Below are positions 28,621-39,280 of a stretch of 64,000 nt of DNA, piece after piece (within the stretch, counting starts at the first letter, position 1; every line of letters begins with the position of its first letter). Both the position numbers and the translations under genes were made by a program. The notes beneath the pieces are model-generated. The model was not told where the DNA came from. It did not search any database and saw only the letters and a list, made by a program, of their open reading frames with translations. The stretch is from Leclercia adecarboxylata (GTDB lineage Bacteria > Pseudomonadota > Gammaproteobacteria > Enterobacterales > Enterobacteriaceae), in assembly GCA_901472455.1 (NCBI GenBank), contig LR590464.1:2604001-2668000 (forward strand), written 5' to 3'.

Positions 28621-31161
28621 TTATTTATTCAAAAACAATTTAATAGATTTAGAATCAAATCCATAATGGCATTGTGTGTAACCATTTTCGTCCAGTCATA
28701 CCACTAAGGGTTGTGCCTTCACTAGTTTCTATGCGATAGGATATAAACGCTTTTGGTTGGTTTGTGTTTTTATCTAAAATCTGGAATCGCTCATTCATAG
28801 GATATTTAAATGAGGATCCTCAACCACCATAAGGTTGAAGGATTTTTTCAAGTGAAGATGCTCCCCCCCCCATAATATGCTGGCGCTTTTTAGATCAATT
28901 TTTCCGGGCGCACCAATTTCAACAGAGCCATTTTTAATTTTTATATATGCCCCCCCAGTACTGGTCAGGGTTATTCCCTGCGCAGCATTCAATACTATTT
29001 CATCATTAATGCTATTAAGATTCATAGATTTATCAGACTGAATAACGTATCGCATCTGTTTGTGCTTGTATGTCTACAATGCCTCTGGCAGCAAATAGCT
29101 TTACTCCCATTTTCTGAGCAAATAAACTTATCGCCTCGCCTGCCGCGACGGTTAGCCTTTTGAAAATACTCATATCTATATTTTCGCCTGCTGTAGCCGT
29201 CAATGTATGCCCGGACGACAACTGATATTTTTGGGCGTTGTTAATGCAATTCCTGCTGGTGCTGATGCCAGAATCCCCGCCTCTTTTAACTGGTTCAGAG
29301 CCTGGTTTGAGCTGATGTTGTGATGAACGGTCCGCATTAAGAGCCCCAGACACCGCGACACTTTGAGCCAGCGCAGTAACCAGTTCTAACGCACTTTGTA
29401 ATTGTGCAACAGCGGCGGCCATATCAAGGGTTGCACCTTGTGCATTTTGGCTGCACATCCACCACTGATAAGAACACCCTTTCCACCACGGATAACTCCC
29501 CACGAAGTCAGTTCTCAGCTCAAATCCTTCCCCCCGCAGTTTCTGCCCGGCATCCACGTTATGTCCCAGATTCAGCTGCGTCTTGCCACCATACTCGGTA
29601 CTGAGCTTGATGTGCTTCCTCGCCCCGCTTGTCTTCCATCCACAGCTTGTTGTTCGTCGGCGTGCGGATCACGTTGCGGGGTACTGTTTTTCTCAGTCAC
29701 ATGGTCAACGTGGCGGGAGTCGTGTAGGGCATGGGCGATATACGGACGATCCGGATCGCCTTCATGGAAGGCAATCGCTACTTCTGTTCCTTGAATTAAC
29801 GGGAAGTGGAAGCCGTACACGTCACCGCCGTAAGGTTTGGCCAGGCGCACCGGCATGCTTTCCTGGCCCTGGGACTTGTCATCCCGGTCGGCGTCAAATT
29901 TCACCCGATAGAGACCGGATGCGTCCTGCCATGCATAGATATCATTCGCCTTTGCGCTGGTGACCCGCGCAGTCATGGTGCCGGTCACCTTCGGGCGCGG
30001 CAGTAGTGGCGGACGCCAGCACAGCGTCTCGCTGTAGGGAACCGCCAGTAGGGTTACCTGGAGTGCGTCCTTACGGCTGGCAGTGAACCCGACGGCGGTA
30101 AGCAATAACGGCTCCTGGAGTATTTCTGGCAGCGTCGGTGGCAGGCTGTCGGTGATAGTCAGTACCTGAGCCGGGGCAAGCATTACATCCGTGCTTTTAC
30201 CGGTGATGCGAACCTGCTCCGCCAGAAAACGTTCATGGTCGAGGCGGGCATAAAAGTTGGCCGTTTCTGCCTGCGGCTCAAACTTGTCGCCGCGCTCAAG
30301 GTGGCGCAGCCGGTAGTGATACACCTCGCCATAGGTCATCCCCTCGCCGTCGCCCCGCGTCATATCGGCCGGGGCGGACTGGAGCACGCTTTGCGCGTCA
30401 CGGTGATTGTAATCTTTCGCCGTGACGTTCGCTTCCACCACGTTGTGGGCGACGTTAAGCCCCCACACCGATTCCGCGCCGCTGTCGCTCATCCCGGATG
30501 GGCTGTTCACCGGAAGCCGCTTGCCGAAAATTAGCGCCCGCTGCGCGTCGGCAAAGTGCACCACTTCCGTCTGGGCATCTTCCTGTAAAGTGAAGAAGTA
30601 GAATATCCCCACTTCCGCCAGCAAGCGCTGAATAAAGGCCAGGTCGCTCTCCTGGTACTGGTTTTATCTGCTCGCGCTTCGGGTAGCTCTGCTTCAGGTT
30701 TAAACTCGTACTCCCAATCGTGCAGGCCCGTGCTCCTGCAACACCTGCTCCACCACCTCCGGCACCGATTTATTGACGAAAAAACGGTGGGAGCGATGCT
30801 GCTTGTCCAACAGGGAGAGAAAAGGTTTTAGCGTGATACGGTATAGCGTCTGGTCTGCAGAGCCGGACAATCTTCGGAAATCAGTAATAACACCGTGTAC
30901 TTTTTTTCTGCTCCGTCAGAGTCTCAAGTAAACCGCCGCCCATTGTCAGAGTGGCCGGCTTACGCAGCAACTGGCTGGCATCAAGATATTTGGTTTGTAC
31001 TGGTAAAAATAATGTTCGTAACTGTACATCCGGCTCATGCTTTCAGTTCCACTGAACTCTTCAACGTCCAGGGGCGACGAACAAGAGGGAATATCAAGCC
31101 GGTAGCGATTCAGTGTTCCTGATGCAGATAAAACGCTCTGCAGCGCATCAGTCAGATTCAT
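28621..31161 (-). CDS. vgrG: T6SS spike protein VgrG (frameshifted)
   Basis: VgrG forms the trimeric spike that tops the Hcp tube. The gp27-like region includes YSYEHYFYQYKPNILMPASCC, GIFYFFTLQED and YGEVYHYRLRHLERGDKFEPQAET. The gp5-like OB region has VTGTMTARVTSAKANDIYAWQDASGLYRVKFDAD, PVRLAKPYGGDVYGFHFPLIQGTEVAIAFHEGDPDRPYI. The beta-helix region (GAYIKIKNGSVEIGAPGKIDLKSAS) is followed by a short C-terminal domain (MNERFQILDKNTNQPKAFISYRIETSEG, then DENGYTQCHYG), of the extension type that often docks cargo. It ends SIKLFLNK at 28621. Many breaks, near 30960, 30900, 30720, 30660, 29590, 29250, 29050, 28805 and 28690. The corrected length is about 845 residues. Confidence 0.9.
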
Positions 31162-31234
31162 TATTATTCATTCCATGAACAGATTTAAAAGGGGCTCGCA
31201 GGAACCATAATGCCTGCGCTGATCATCCTGAGCA

Positions 31235-31691
31235 TTATTGTTGCTCAACTCTCCCATAAGGCCTCACCGCTTCCATGTCAGTAAGCGGAATAGCGAAAAT
31301 ACATTTGTTATGAATTTCTATCCCGGCGACCATTCTGCGCGGCGTGTCCTCATGACGTTTTGAACGCAGGACATAGCTGATTATATATTGCCCCTTATCC
31401 GGAAAAAGATAAAAAGATGGGGGGAGACACAGATAGCTATTTTCTATTCTTAGAGCCGGGCGAAAGATAATATTCTCCTGGCTCGGCAGAGTTCCCTCTT
31501 GGATTAATTGCAATATTGACCGGTTGGTAGTCTTCTGCATCCGGCACAGCAAAAACAGATATTCCCCCCATAATGCTGACTGTTGTTTCTTCGTCGAATC
31601 GCCATCGATCCCCAGGACATCCCGTCAGTAAAGGGAGGGAGAATAAAAAAAGAAATGCTGAAAAATGATGTTGCCGGCCAATTTTTACCAT
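31235..31691 (-). CDS. Putative T6SS immunity periplasmic lipoprotein (frameshifted)
   Basis: From ATG 31691 a signal peptide with lipobox LLTGC (Cys near residue 24) leads into PGDRWRFDEETTVSI, VPDAEDYQPVNIAINPR, LPPSFYLFPDKGQYIISYVLRSKRHEDTPRRMVAGIEI and IPLTDMEAVRPYG. This is the pattern of the lipoprotein family annotated as putative T6SS immunity periplasmic lipoprotein. The start overlaps the stop of the HExxH protein by seven bases (ATGGTAA), so the two are translationally coupled. A break near 31490 splits it. The inferred role is protection against the coupled effector arriving from sister cells. Confidence 0.78.
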
Positions 31692-32248
31692 GGAAACCCC
31701 CGCAACGTATTTTGATACAGTTGCCGGATAATCGGCTTCGCTGATATTCCCATCAAGCGTAATGACATCCTGATCTCTGAGATCACACCATTTTGTGTAT
31801 CCTTCAGCATTCAGAATAAAATGGTCAGCGATAATTTGTGCCTGCTGCTCCATAGGGTATTCACTCAAATAACGGCTATCCAGTACATAGTGGTAACTTA
31901 CTGCCCAACTGACCAGGCCCCGCCCGATGACATTCCAATCCCTTTTCTCGCTGCCAGACATGTGCCATTTCATGGATAAACATATGCTGATAGAAAGGAA
32001 CAGTGTGTGAATAATCTTCCCGGTAGTGCTCGCGGAAATAAATTTCTCCATTCGGAGCCATCGCCGTATATTGATCCTGCAACCCAAAAGGAAGATAACT
32101 GTCAAAATGGATCCAAACTTTATGATAAGGGATCGTTGATCTGAATACAGACTTCGCTAGCGCGATCTCTCCTGAAGTCAGTAACCGCAGCGTTCCTTCT
32201 TTCTTATCCTTTTTTTTCTTTGTCCTTTTCTTTATCGTGGATGGTCAT
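31685..32248 (-). CDS. Vgr-related HExxH protein, candidate metallopeptidase effector (frameshifted)
   Basis: Resembles the small Vgr-related proteins found beside vgrG in E. coli. It starts [13 protein letters not shown] at ATG 32248, which shares its A with the clpV stop (TAATG). Features: IPYHKVWIHFDSYLPFG, then the zinc-peptidase-like motif FIHEMAHVWQREKG (HExxH, near residue 88), then GLVSWAVSYHYVLDSRYLSEYPMEQQAQIIADHFIL, where PMEQQAQIIADHF could supply the third ligand glutamate. The true end is RGFPW with the stop at 31685. Breaks are near 32210, 31945 and 31715. Corrected length about 187 residues. Combined with the coupled lipoprotein it forms a plausible effector/immunity pair; peptidase activity is inferred only from the motif. 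Confidence 0.77.
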
Positions 32249-34893
32249 TATTCGCCTGCCTGCCGTAACTCTATGACAATCCCCCCATCTTCATCCCAGC
32301 CCAGCGTCAGGCACTGTGGCTTCTGCCCCGCCGCCATGTGCGTCAGCAGCTGCTGGCTCAGCACCGGCAAAATCTGCTGGTTCAGCAGGCTGTCGATGTT
32401 GCGCGCCCCCGGTATCCGGCAGCAGGCAGGCGTCCGTCAGCGCGTCCATCAGGCTGTCGGCAATCACGGTTTTCATGCCATAGTGGCGCGCCAGGCGTTT
32501 GCTCACCTGGTTCAGCTTCATGCCAACAATGGTACGCATCGCCGCCTGGCCCAGTGGGCGGTAGATAACCGTCTGGAAGCGCGCCAGCAGCGCAGGCTGG
32601 AAGTTGATCCCGCAGGATCGGGCGCAGTAATTCGTGCAGATCGCCGTCGGTGGCGTCCGGCTGTTCCTGTAAAAGCTGCATCAGATGATCGCTGCCGAGG
32701 TTGGAGGTCATCAGAATCACCGTGTTGCGGAAGTCGATTTCGCGCCCCTCACCGTCGCGCATAAAACCCGCGGTCAAACACCTGGTAGAACAGGTTCATC
32801 ACGTCCCGGTGCGCTTTTTCAACTTCATCGAGCAGCACAACGCTGTACGGGGCGCTTGCGTACCGCTTCGGTGAGGATACCGCCCTGACCGTAGCCCACG
32901 TAGCCCGGCGGGGACCCCTTCAGCTGGCTGACGGTGTGCGGCTCCTGGTACTCGGAGAGGTTGATGGTAATCAGGGATTTTTCGCCGCCGAACAGCTCGT
33001 CCGCCAGCGCCAGCGCGGTCTCGGTTTTGCCGGTGCCGCTGGTGCCGACCAGCAGGAACACGCCCTGCGGGCCGTTCTCCGGCGCGAGGCCGGTTTTGGC
33101 GGCGCGCAGGCGCTGCGCAATGGCGTTCAGCGCCGCGTCCTGGCCCACCACGCGTTTCGCCAGATTATTTTCCAGGCTCAGCAGCTCCGTCTGCTCATCC
33201 TTCATTAATGAGGAGAGCGGCACGCCGGTCCAGTCGGCGATCACCGTCGCCACGGTGCGGGTGTCCACATCCAGCCCCAGCAGCGGATTGCCCTGGTGCA
33301 CGGCGCTGAGCTGTTCCTGCAACGCCGCGATTTCTGCCTGGCGGGAGATGTCCTGGCGGCAGGCCAGCAAGCCTTCCGTGATTTTCATCTCCTCGCCGTA
33401 CCGGGTTTCCAGCGCGTCGAGTTCGAGGATGATGCGGATCTCCTCCTGCTCAATCGCCGCCAGGCGCTCGCCGGTGGGAGGAACTTCCTACCGCGATATC
33501 CTCCATCAGCGCCTGCTTTTCCATATCCAGCGCGGTGAGCTGCGCCTTCATGTGGGTCAGCGGCTCGGGCACGGTGTCGAGGCTCATGCGCACGCGCGCG
33601 GAGGCGGTATCCAGCAGGTCCACCGCCTTGTCCGGCAGCTGGCGGCCCGTCAGGTAGCGTCTTGAAAGGGCGACAGCAGCTTTTACCGCTTCATCGGTGA
33701 TATGCACCCCGTGGTGTTCGGCGTAGCGGGACTTCAGGCCGCGCAGCATCAGGCAGGCGGTGTCGTCGTCCGGCTCGTCGACTTTTACCATCTGGAAGCG
33801 CCGCTCCAGCGCGGCGTCGCGCTCGAAGTACTGCTTGTATTCGCTCCAGGTGGTGGCGGCAATGGTTCTGAGTTCCCCGCGCGCCAGGGCGGGCTTGAGC
33901 AGGTTGGCTGCGTCCGCGCCGCCCGCCTGATTACCTGCCCCGATGATGGTGTGGGCTTCGTCGATAAACAGCAGCACCGGCAGCGGCGACTGCTGCACCG
34001 CTTCAATGATGTTTTTTCAGGCGCTGCTCGAACTCGCCCTTTACGCCCGCGCCCGCCTGCAGCAGGCCGAGGTCGAGGGTGCGCACCGAGACAGGCTTCA
34101 GCGCGTCCGGGACATTGCCTTCACTGATACGCAGCGCCAGGCCTTCCACCAGCGCGGTTTTGCCCACACCCGGTTCGCCCACCAGAATCGGGTTGTTCTT
34201 GCGGCGACGGGAGAGAATATCCACCATCTGGCGGATTTCATTGTCGCGGCCGAACACTGGGTCGATTTTGCCTTCGCGGGCGCGGGCGGTGACGTCGAGG
34301 GTGAATTTATCCAGGGCATTCTGCAGCGCCGGGCTGAGCTCTCCTTCTTTTATATCCGCATTTACCGGTCGGCCCACAAACGCCACGTCATCACTGTTGC
34401 ACAGCGCCGCTTCCTGCTGCATTTCCTCCCGTTCGTCGGACTGTGCGTCCAGCAGCCCACGCAGGCGCTCCAGCTGACTTTGTCCGGTGGTGGTCAGCGG
34501 CCACAGGCCGTCGCAGCGAACCAGCGACGGCTTTTCCACCACCGCCATCAGCAGATGAACGCTGCGGATCTGCGTTTCACCCGCCAGCGAGGCATGCAGC
34601 CAAGCGTTCTGCATCAGTGTCTGCAAACTGTCCGAGAGCTGCGGACGGCTGCGCACCGAGCGCGGGAGTTTATCCAGAAAGGCCAGCAAATCCTGCCATA
34701 TTGCATCCATATCCCACTCGTAGCGGCGGGCAATCACTGTGATGTCCCCCTCGCCCTGTTCCAGCAGTTTCAGCAGCCAGTGCTCGGGCAGAATTTCCGC
34801 ATGCGCGCGGGTCTGGCACAGGGAGGCGGCGCCTTCCATCGCGCGGGCGCAGTAAGGGTTGAGACGACGTAACAGAACGGCTGGATTTTCCAT
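32248..34893 (-). CDS. clpV: T6SS sheath-recycling ATPase ClpV/TssH (frameshifted)
   Basis: AAA+ unfoldase of the ClpB class that disassembles contracted TssB/TssC sheaths. An N-terminal Clp-repeat domain ([38 protein letters not shown]) is followed by the first ATPase module: [56 protein letters not shown]. The second module has [23 protein letters not shown] and [29 protein letters not shown]. The end [10 protein letters not shown] has its stop at 32248-32250. Breaks near 34015, 33480, 32850, 32765, 32605 and 32410. The corrected length is about 880 residues, normal for TssH. Starts 160 bases after the hcp stop, beyond a terminator. Confidence 0.94.
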
Positions 34894-35018
34894 GAGATTC
34901 TCTCTTTATCAGTTCCGGGCACGCTACCGCCCCTCGCTGTTTACTTACCAAAGCGCATCAGGTCAGGCAGGCGGATTGTGTGTTTTTTGCTGAACGCCCG
35001 TTATGACAGGCGCTCAGC

Positions 35019-35045
35019 AAAAAAAGCAGACGGAAAACCGTCTGC
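35019..35045 (-). terminator. Terminator between hcp and clpV
   Basis: Stem GCAGACGG / CCGTCTGC with loop AAAA (35026-35045), then a run of seven U on the minus strand. A second, imperfect inverted repeat (about 34990-35019) lies just beyond. It would cut transcription after hcp, so that Hcp is made in excess over ClpV and the genes beyond. Confidence 0.85.
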
Positions 35046-35053
35046 CCGGGTCA

Positions 35054-35547
35054 TTACGCAGTGGTGCGTTCGTTCCAGGAATCGGAATGAATGATGTTGC
35101 CGTCTTTGTAGGTCCAGGTGATTTTTTCGTAGCGCAGCTCAATCTGTTCCAGATGGTTGTGCTTCTCGAAAGCCGGATCCTTGATGTCGTGCATCTTCGG
35201 ATTCACCTTCACTAGCTTCACGTTCTCAAGCTTCGTGTTGAAGTACTCCACTTCCTGGCCGGCGTCGTTGATTCTGTACCACTTGAATTCGGCCGATTTC
35301 AGGGTCTGACCTGTGGTCACAGCCTTGTAAAGGTACGGGCTGGAGGAGTCGATTTCTTTTGGTAAAGAGGAACGGCGTATGGATACGCGTGCCGGTCAGC
35401 TTGCCGGTGTTATTGTCGGTCGGGATGTACAGGTTATGCTCCTGGGCCCACCACTTCGATGCTGCCTTCACGGTCCTTAACGTCCACGGAACCTTTAATG
35501 TCCGCGCCGCCGTCGTCTTTCAGCCACAGATAGACTGGAATTGCCAT
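35054..35547 (-). CDS. hcp: T6SS tube protein Hcp (frameshifted)
   Basis: Hcp hexamers stack to form the inner tube expelled by the sheath. The start MAIPVYLWLKDDGGADIKGSVDVKDREG is at ATG 35547 with GGAG upstream. It continues AQEHNLYIPTDNNTGKLTGTRIHTPFLF, the family pattern, and ends ITWTYKDGNIIHSDSWNERTTA at 35054. Breaks near 35455 and 35362 are single extra bases. Corrected length is about 163 residues, normal for Hcp. The terminator nine bases downstream fits its need for high expression. Confidence 0.94.
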
Positions 35548-35581
35548 GTTAATTACTCCATTTTAAGTTTTTGATACGTCA

Positions 35582-37273
35582 TCATCCTGAGATGACGCGG
35601 GGGGGTTGCCCGGTAAACTGGCAGGCATTTGCCTGTGGCACCAGACTGATTTCGACGCGGCGGTTCAGCGCCCGGCCTTCCGCCGTGTCGTTGGTGGCGA
35701 CAGGCCGGCTTTCACCGTAGCCCTGCACCGCAAAACAGCTCTCCGGTACGTCACCGGTATCGCGCATCCAGTCCCGGACAGACTCAGCGCGTTTCAAAGA
35801 CAGCACCTGGTTGGATTTGTCGTCGCCGGTGCTGTCGGTGTGACCGGCCACCACAATCAGCCAGCCGGGCTTCGCCTTAATATCCACCAGCGAGTTCACC
35901 AGCAGTTTTGTCGAGCCAGGTTTCAGCGCCCACTTGCCTGTGTCGAACAGCGACATGCTGTCGAGGCGGACGGTCTGCGGGCCCTGCACGACTTTCTTAA
36001 TTACCGGACGCGGTGGCAGTGGCGGTGCCCAGTCACTAATGGCCGCTTCAACTGGGGGTATCAGCCGCATCCCCTGATACAAACCCAGCCCGTAACGCTG
36101 CGGTTCGCCGCGACGTAACCAGTTGTCCAAAAGACGGCTATCCGCACGCAGGCGCTGCTGAGCCTGCAGTTTCGGTGCGGGCGGCGTGCCGCTGAGACGG
36201 TGATAGACGGCAAGGTGGTCACCCACGCTGCGTACCAGGCGCTGGTTATTAATAAAGGAGGCCCAGCATTGCCAGCGCGAGAAAGATAAAACAGATAGCA
36301 CCGGCCAGCCGGGTATCCTGCATCCGACGGCTCACGCCGTGATGGCGTGGCAACGACGCCAGTAACAGATCAGGCAGCGGTAACAAGTCATCCGCTGCGC
36401 CACATGACGGAGGTAATGTGGTTTGTTCCTGCTATCTGACGCGACCAGAGGTTTTCCGATACCCCGGCTACAGGAGTCAGACAGATGCCAACAGCACAGA
36501 GATTGCAGGCGGGGAGTTCCTCCTGACGCGTGCGAAGCGGCCGAAAGAGAAGCGTGTTGCTCAACCTGAGCACGCTGTCGAGCCATAGCGCATTAGCCAG
36601 ACGGACGTCATCCCCCACAGCTTCCTGCTGCCAGCCAGTTACCGGCAGGGCAACCTGGCCGTTCTGGCGAGCACGTATGCCAGGCAGGTCAGGCGTGACG
36701 GTAAACCACAGCACCTCATCCGAATGCTGAACAGGCGGTGACACCCAGACCACACCCCAGATAGGCGGCAGGCCGTTTAGCCAGGTTCGGCACTGGACGA
36801 TACTGCGTTCGCCAGTGGCGAAGCGCCTGCGCACACGTTTCTTCTGAAATGTGCTGTTCCGGTGTGATCGCCAGCATTACCGAAACCTGTGACACTAGCG
36901 CCGGACGAACAGCAGCCAGATGCTGCGCCAGCAGCGGCAATGCATCAGCACTCTGTACCTGCAGATACCAGCCGTGGCGAGTTTCACGCCAGACCGTGTC
37001 ACCGGAAAACAAGGAGGTGGTATCGCCGCATACCAGCACCACCGCACCCTGAAAATGTTCCGGCGGCAGGCTGTGCTCCGTTATCGTTTCACTGATGGCC
37101 CGGCACTGCAGATGCAGCCGCCACTGACGCCAGAAAGCCACAACGCCCGCCAGCAGAATACACAGGCTCAACGCGAGTCGACTGCTGGTCGAAAGTGGCC
37201 AGAATCCCAGCACCAACCACAGCGCCAGAAGAAGGGCTAACGCCGTGAGCAAACCACGGGAGAGTTCACGCAT
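35582..37273 (-). CDS. T6SS-associated OmpA-domain membrane protein (frameshifted)
   Basis: The N-terminus carries two membrane helices (LLTALALLLALWLVLGFWPL and LALSLCILLAGVVAFWRQW). A soluble stretch of about 280 residues follows, then a third helix near 36265 (CFIFLALAMLGLLYNN, after frame correction), and a C-terminal OmpA-like peptidoglycan-binding domain: SMSLFDTGKWALKPGSTKLL, VVAGHTDSTGDDKSNQVLSLKRAESVRDWM, VQGYGESRPVATNDTAEGRALNRRVEISL. It probably ties the membrane complex to the cell wall, as TagL-type proteins do. Breaks near 36780, 36330 and 36270. Corrected length about 560 residues. It starts three bases after the tssL stop. Confidence 0.85.
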
Positions 37274-37276
37274 TCG

Positions 37277-37930
37277 CTAGCCCTGCCCTGCAATCCGGGC
37301 CACCATCTGAGCCAGGGATGATGAGAAGATAAGCCACAGCGCGGCAAGCACCACGATACCTGCAGCCCAACCCAGCCAGTACAGCCGTCGTCCGCTGCGC
37401 AGGCGCGATGCCCGCACAACTACCGGTGCGTCCTCAGTCAGCGCAAAAGGCGGCACGCGTTCGCTGAGTGCACGCACCACGTCCTCCCGCCGTTCGTCGT
37501 CCTGATCACGGTACTGGCCGACAAAGCCCAATTGCAGGGTCCGGTACAGGCAGGTCAGCACCGCGTTATCTGGCGCGGGTTCACGCAGAACGGTGCGGAT
37601 AAGCTCCCACAGCTCTTCCCCTGCATTCAGGGTGCTGAAGAACCGCGCCTGTAACGGATCCTTGCGCCACTTACGGTAACCATCGTCCTGTCTGTCGCGG
37701 TTCAGCACGCTCTCATCCAGCAGGGCGCAATAAGCGTAAAGCATGCGATCGCAAGAGCCAGCACTGTATCCCCCGTCCGTTAAAGCCTCGCGGGCCTCCG
37801 CGACCCAGCGGCAGGCGCGACGGTAAAGCGCATCACCGTCCTGAATCTCCTGCCCGCTGCGCAACTGGCTGACCATCAGCCAGCCCGGATAAAACGTTTT
37901 ATTGATCAAATCCAGATTCATCATGTTCAT
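37277..37930 (-). CDS. tssL: T6SS inner-membrane protein TssL (DotU family)
   Basis: Intact 217-residue DotU/IcmH-type protein that joins TssM and the baseplate to the inner membrane. Family features are GDALYRRACRWVAEAREAL, CDRMLYAYCALLDESVLN, KWRKDPLQARFFSTLNAGEELWELI and CLYRTLQLGFVGQYR. A single C-terminal membrane helix (LYWLGWAAGIVVLAALWLIF) follows. Its start (ATG 37930) overlaps the tssK stop by four bases. There is no peptidoglycan domain in this protein; that role falls to the next gene. Confidence 0.95.
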   Translation of the reverse strand: MNMMNLDLINKTFYPGWLMVSQLRSGQEIQDGDALYRRACRWVAEAREALTDGGYSAGSCDRMLYAYCALLDESVLNRDRQDDGYRKWRKDPLQARFFSTLNAGEELWELIRTVLREPAPDNAVLTCLYRTLQLGFVGQYRDQDDERREDVVRALSERVPPFALTEDAPVVVRASRLRSGRRLYWLGWAAGIVVLAALWLIFSSSLAQMVARIAGQG

Positions 37931-39267
37931 GAGCGCAGCACCGCAAACAGTTCCAGCTTCACGTCACCGAGCGACTCCGGCGTATAGAAGGTACAGTTTC
38001 CGGCATCCAGCATCGCGCGGGCCGCCGCAGTAGAAAGATCGAGCGCAAAATACTGGTTTTCCAGACGCACCGGGATGGCTGCCGGGACGTGGCTCAGGGG
38101 TTTAATCACCATCCCACTCAGTGCAATGTTAACGACTTCAGATACGTCGTCATGGCTACCCGCCTTGCACAGCTGAGGGAAGCGCGTCTGCAGTTCGTGG
38201 TTTGGCATGGAGGAGCGCACCGAGAGATAGAAGTCTGCCCCTTCACGCAGCCTCGCGTCGTGCAGTCTGCCGCGCCAGATTTCTCTGTCCTCGCCCTGTT
38301 CGAGCGAAATGGCAACAACGCGGGACGGCAGGCTAGCTTCCAGCAGACGATCCAGCAGGGTAAACAGCGGCGGAAATACATCTTCCGGGGTATCGTGCCG
38401 GTAGAGCGGGATATCGTCGGCGTTATGTTCGAGAGAAAAGGTCAGCAGACTACCGGCAAGCCTTGCCAGTTCACGGTACAGCAACTCGGGATGGCGGGAT
38501 GGTGTCTGGTGCAGCTCCGTCAGCACCGGCTCCGCACTGTTGAGCGCATTCAGCAGCCAGAACAGGGAGACATCCGCCACTGCGAAGTCCGCCATCCGTT
38601 TATTACTTTCCCGTCTCATCGCCATCAGACGCTTACGGCGGGCCTGCAGGCGGTGCAAGAGTTCACCCAGTTCGCTGACCAGCGCAGGACTTGCCGACAG
38701 CGAAAGCATTGGAGGAATGAAATCTCTGTCCAGGCTCCACAGCCCCTGCACATTACGGGTGACTCTGGCCACCGGACAGGTCAGATAGGCTGCATTTTCC
38801 TGGGTGGAGAGACGCAGCGTCAGCGCATGACGCAGTACTGCCAGATCGCTGCGCTCATGGCCAGCCAGCTCCTGGACTGTCACTCGCTCTGACTGCCAGC
38901 GACGTGGACGGGCACTGTCGCACCCGTCGTCCAGATTACCGCCATTCGCACTAAGCAGCGGCAGGCACAGCAGCACCTCAACACTCTCCAGCCCTGTCGC
39001 GGATAAATCACAGACCGGCGGCAGGTTATCCGCCAGGTCTGTATCTATCAGCGTGCCATCCGCAAAGCGTACCGCCATACGGACGGCATTAAGCCTTGAG
39101 AGTGTGAGCGCGCTATCATCAAACTCCGCACACAGCACACCCCAAGGGTGCGCCAACATCATCCGCGCAACGGTATCCGCAACGTGTGCATCCCAACGTG
39201 ACTGCTGCTGGAACTGCTGCGGGGCCAGAAAGGCCCCGTCTTCCCATAACGGGCGAAAGATCTTCAT
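37927..39267 (-). CDS. tssK: T6SS baseplate adaptor TssK
   Basis: Intact 446-residue TssK (VasE/ImpJ), the trimeric connector that docks the baseplate on the TssL/TssM membrane complex. The N-terminus FRPLWEDGAFLAPQQFQQQSRWDAHV is typical. It is followed by the long RRKRLMAMRRESNKRMADFAVADVSLFWLLNALNSAEPVLTEL and the C-terminal receptor-binding head (HVPAAIPVRLENQYFALD). It overlaps tssL by four bases and starts 13 bases after the tssC stop. Confidence 0.95.
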   Translation of the reverse strand: MKIFRPLWEDGAFLAPQQFQQQSRWDAHVADTVARMMLAHPWGVLCAEFDDSALTLSRLNAVRMAVRFADGTLIDTDLADNLPPVCDLSATGLESVEVLLCLPLLSANGGNLDDGCDSARPRRWQSERVTVQELAGHERSDLAVLRHALTLRLSTQENAAYLTCPVARVTRNVQGLWSLDRDFIPPMLSLSASPALVSELGELLHRLQARRKRLMAMRRESNKRMADFAVADVSLFWLLNALNSAEPVLTELHQTPSRHPELLYRELARLAGSLLTFSLEHNADDIPLYRHDTPEDVFPPLFTLLDRLLEASLPSRVVAISLEQGEDREIWRGRLHDARLREGADFYLSVRSSMPNHELQTRFPQLCKAGSHDDVSEVVNIALSGMVIKPLSHVPAAIPVRLENQYFALDLSTAAARAMLDAGNCTFYTPESLGDVKLELFAVLRS

Positions 39268-39280
39268 CCCTGCTCCCGCC

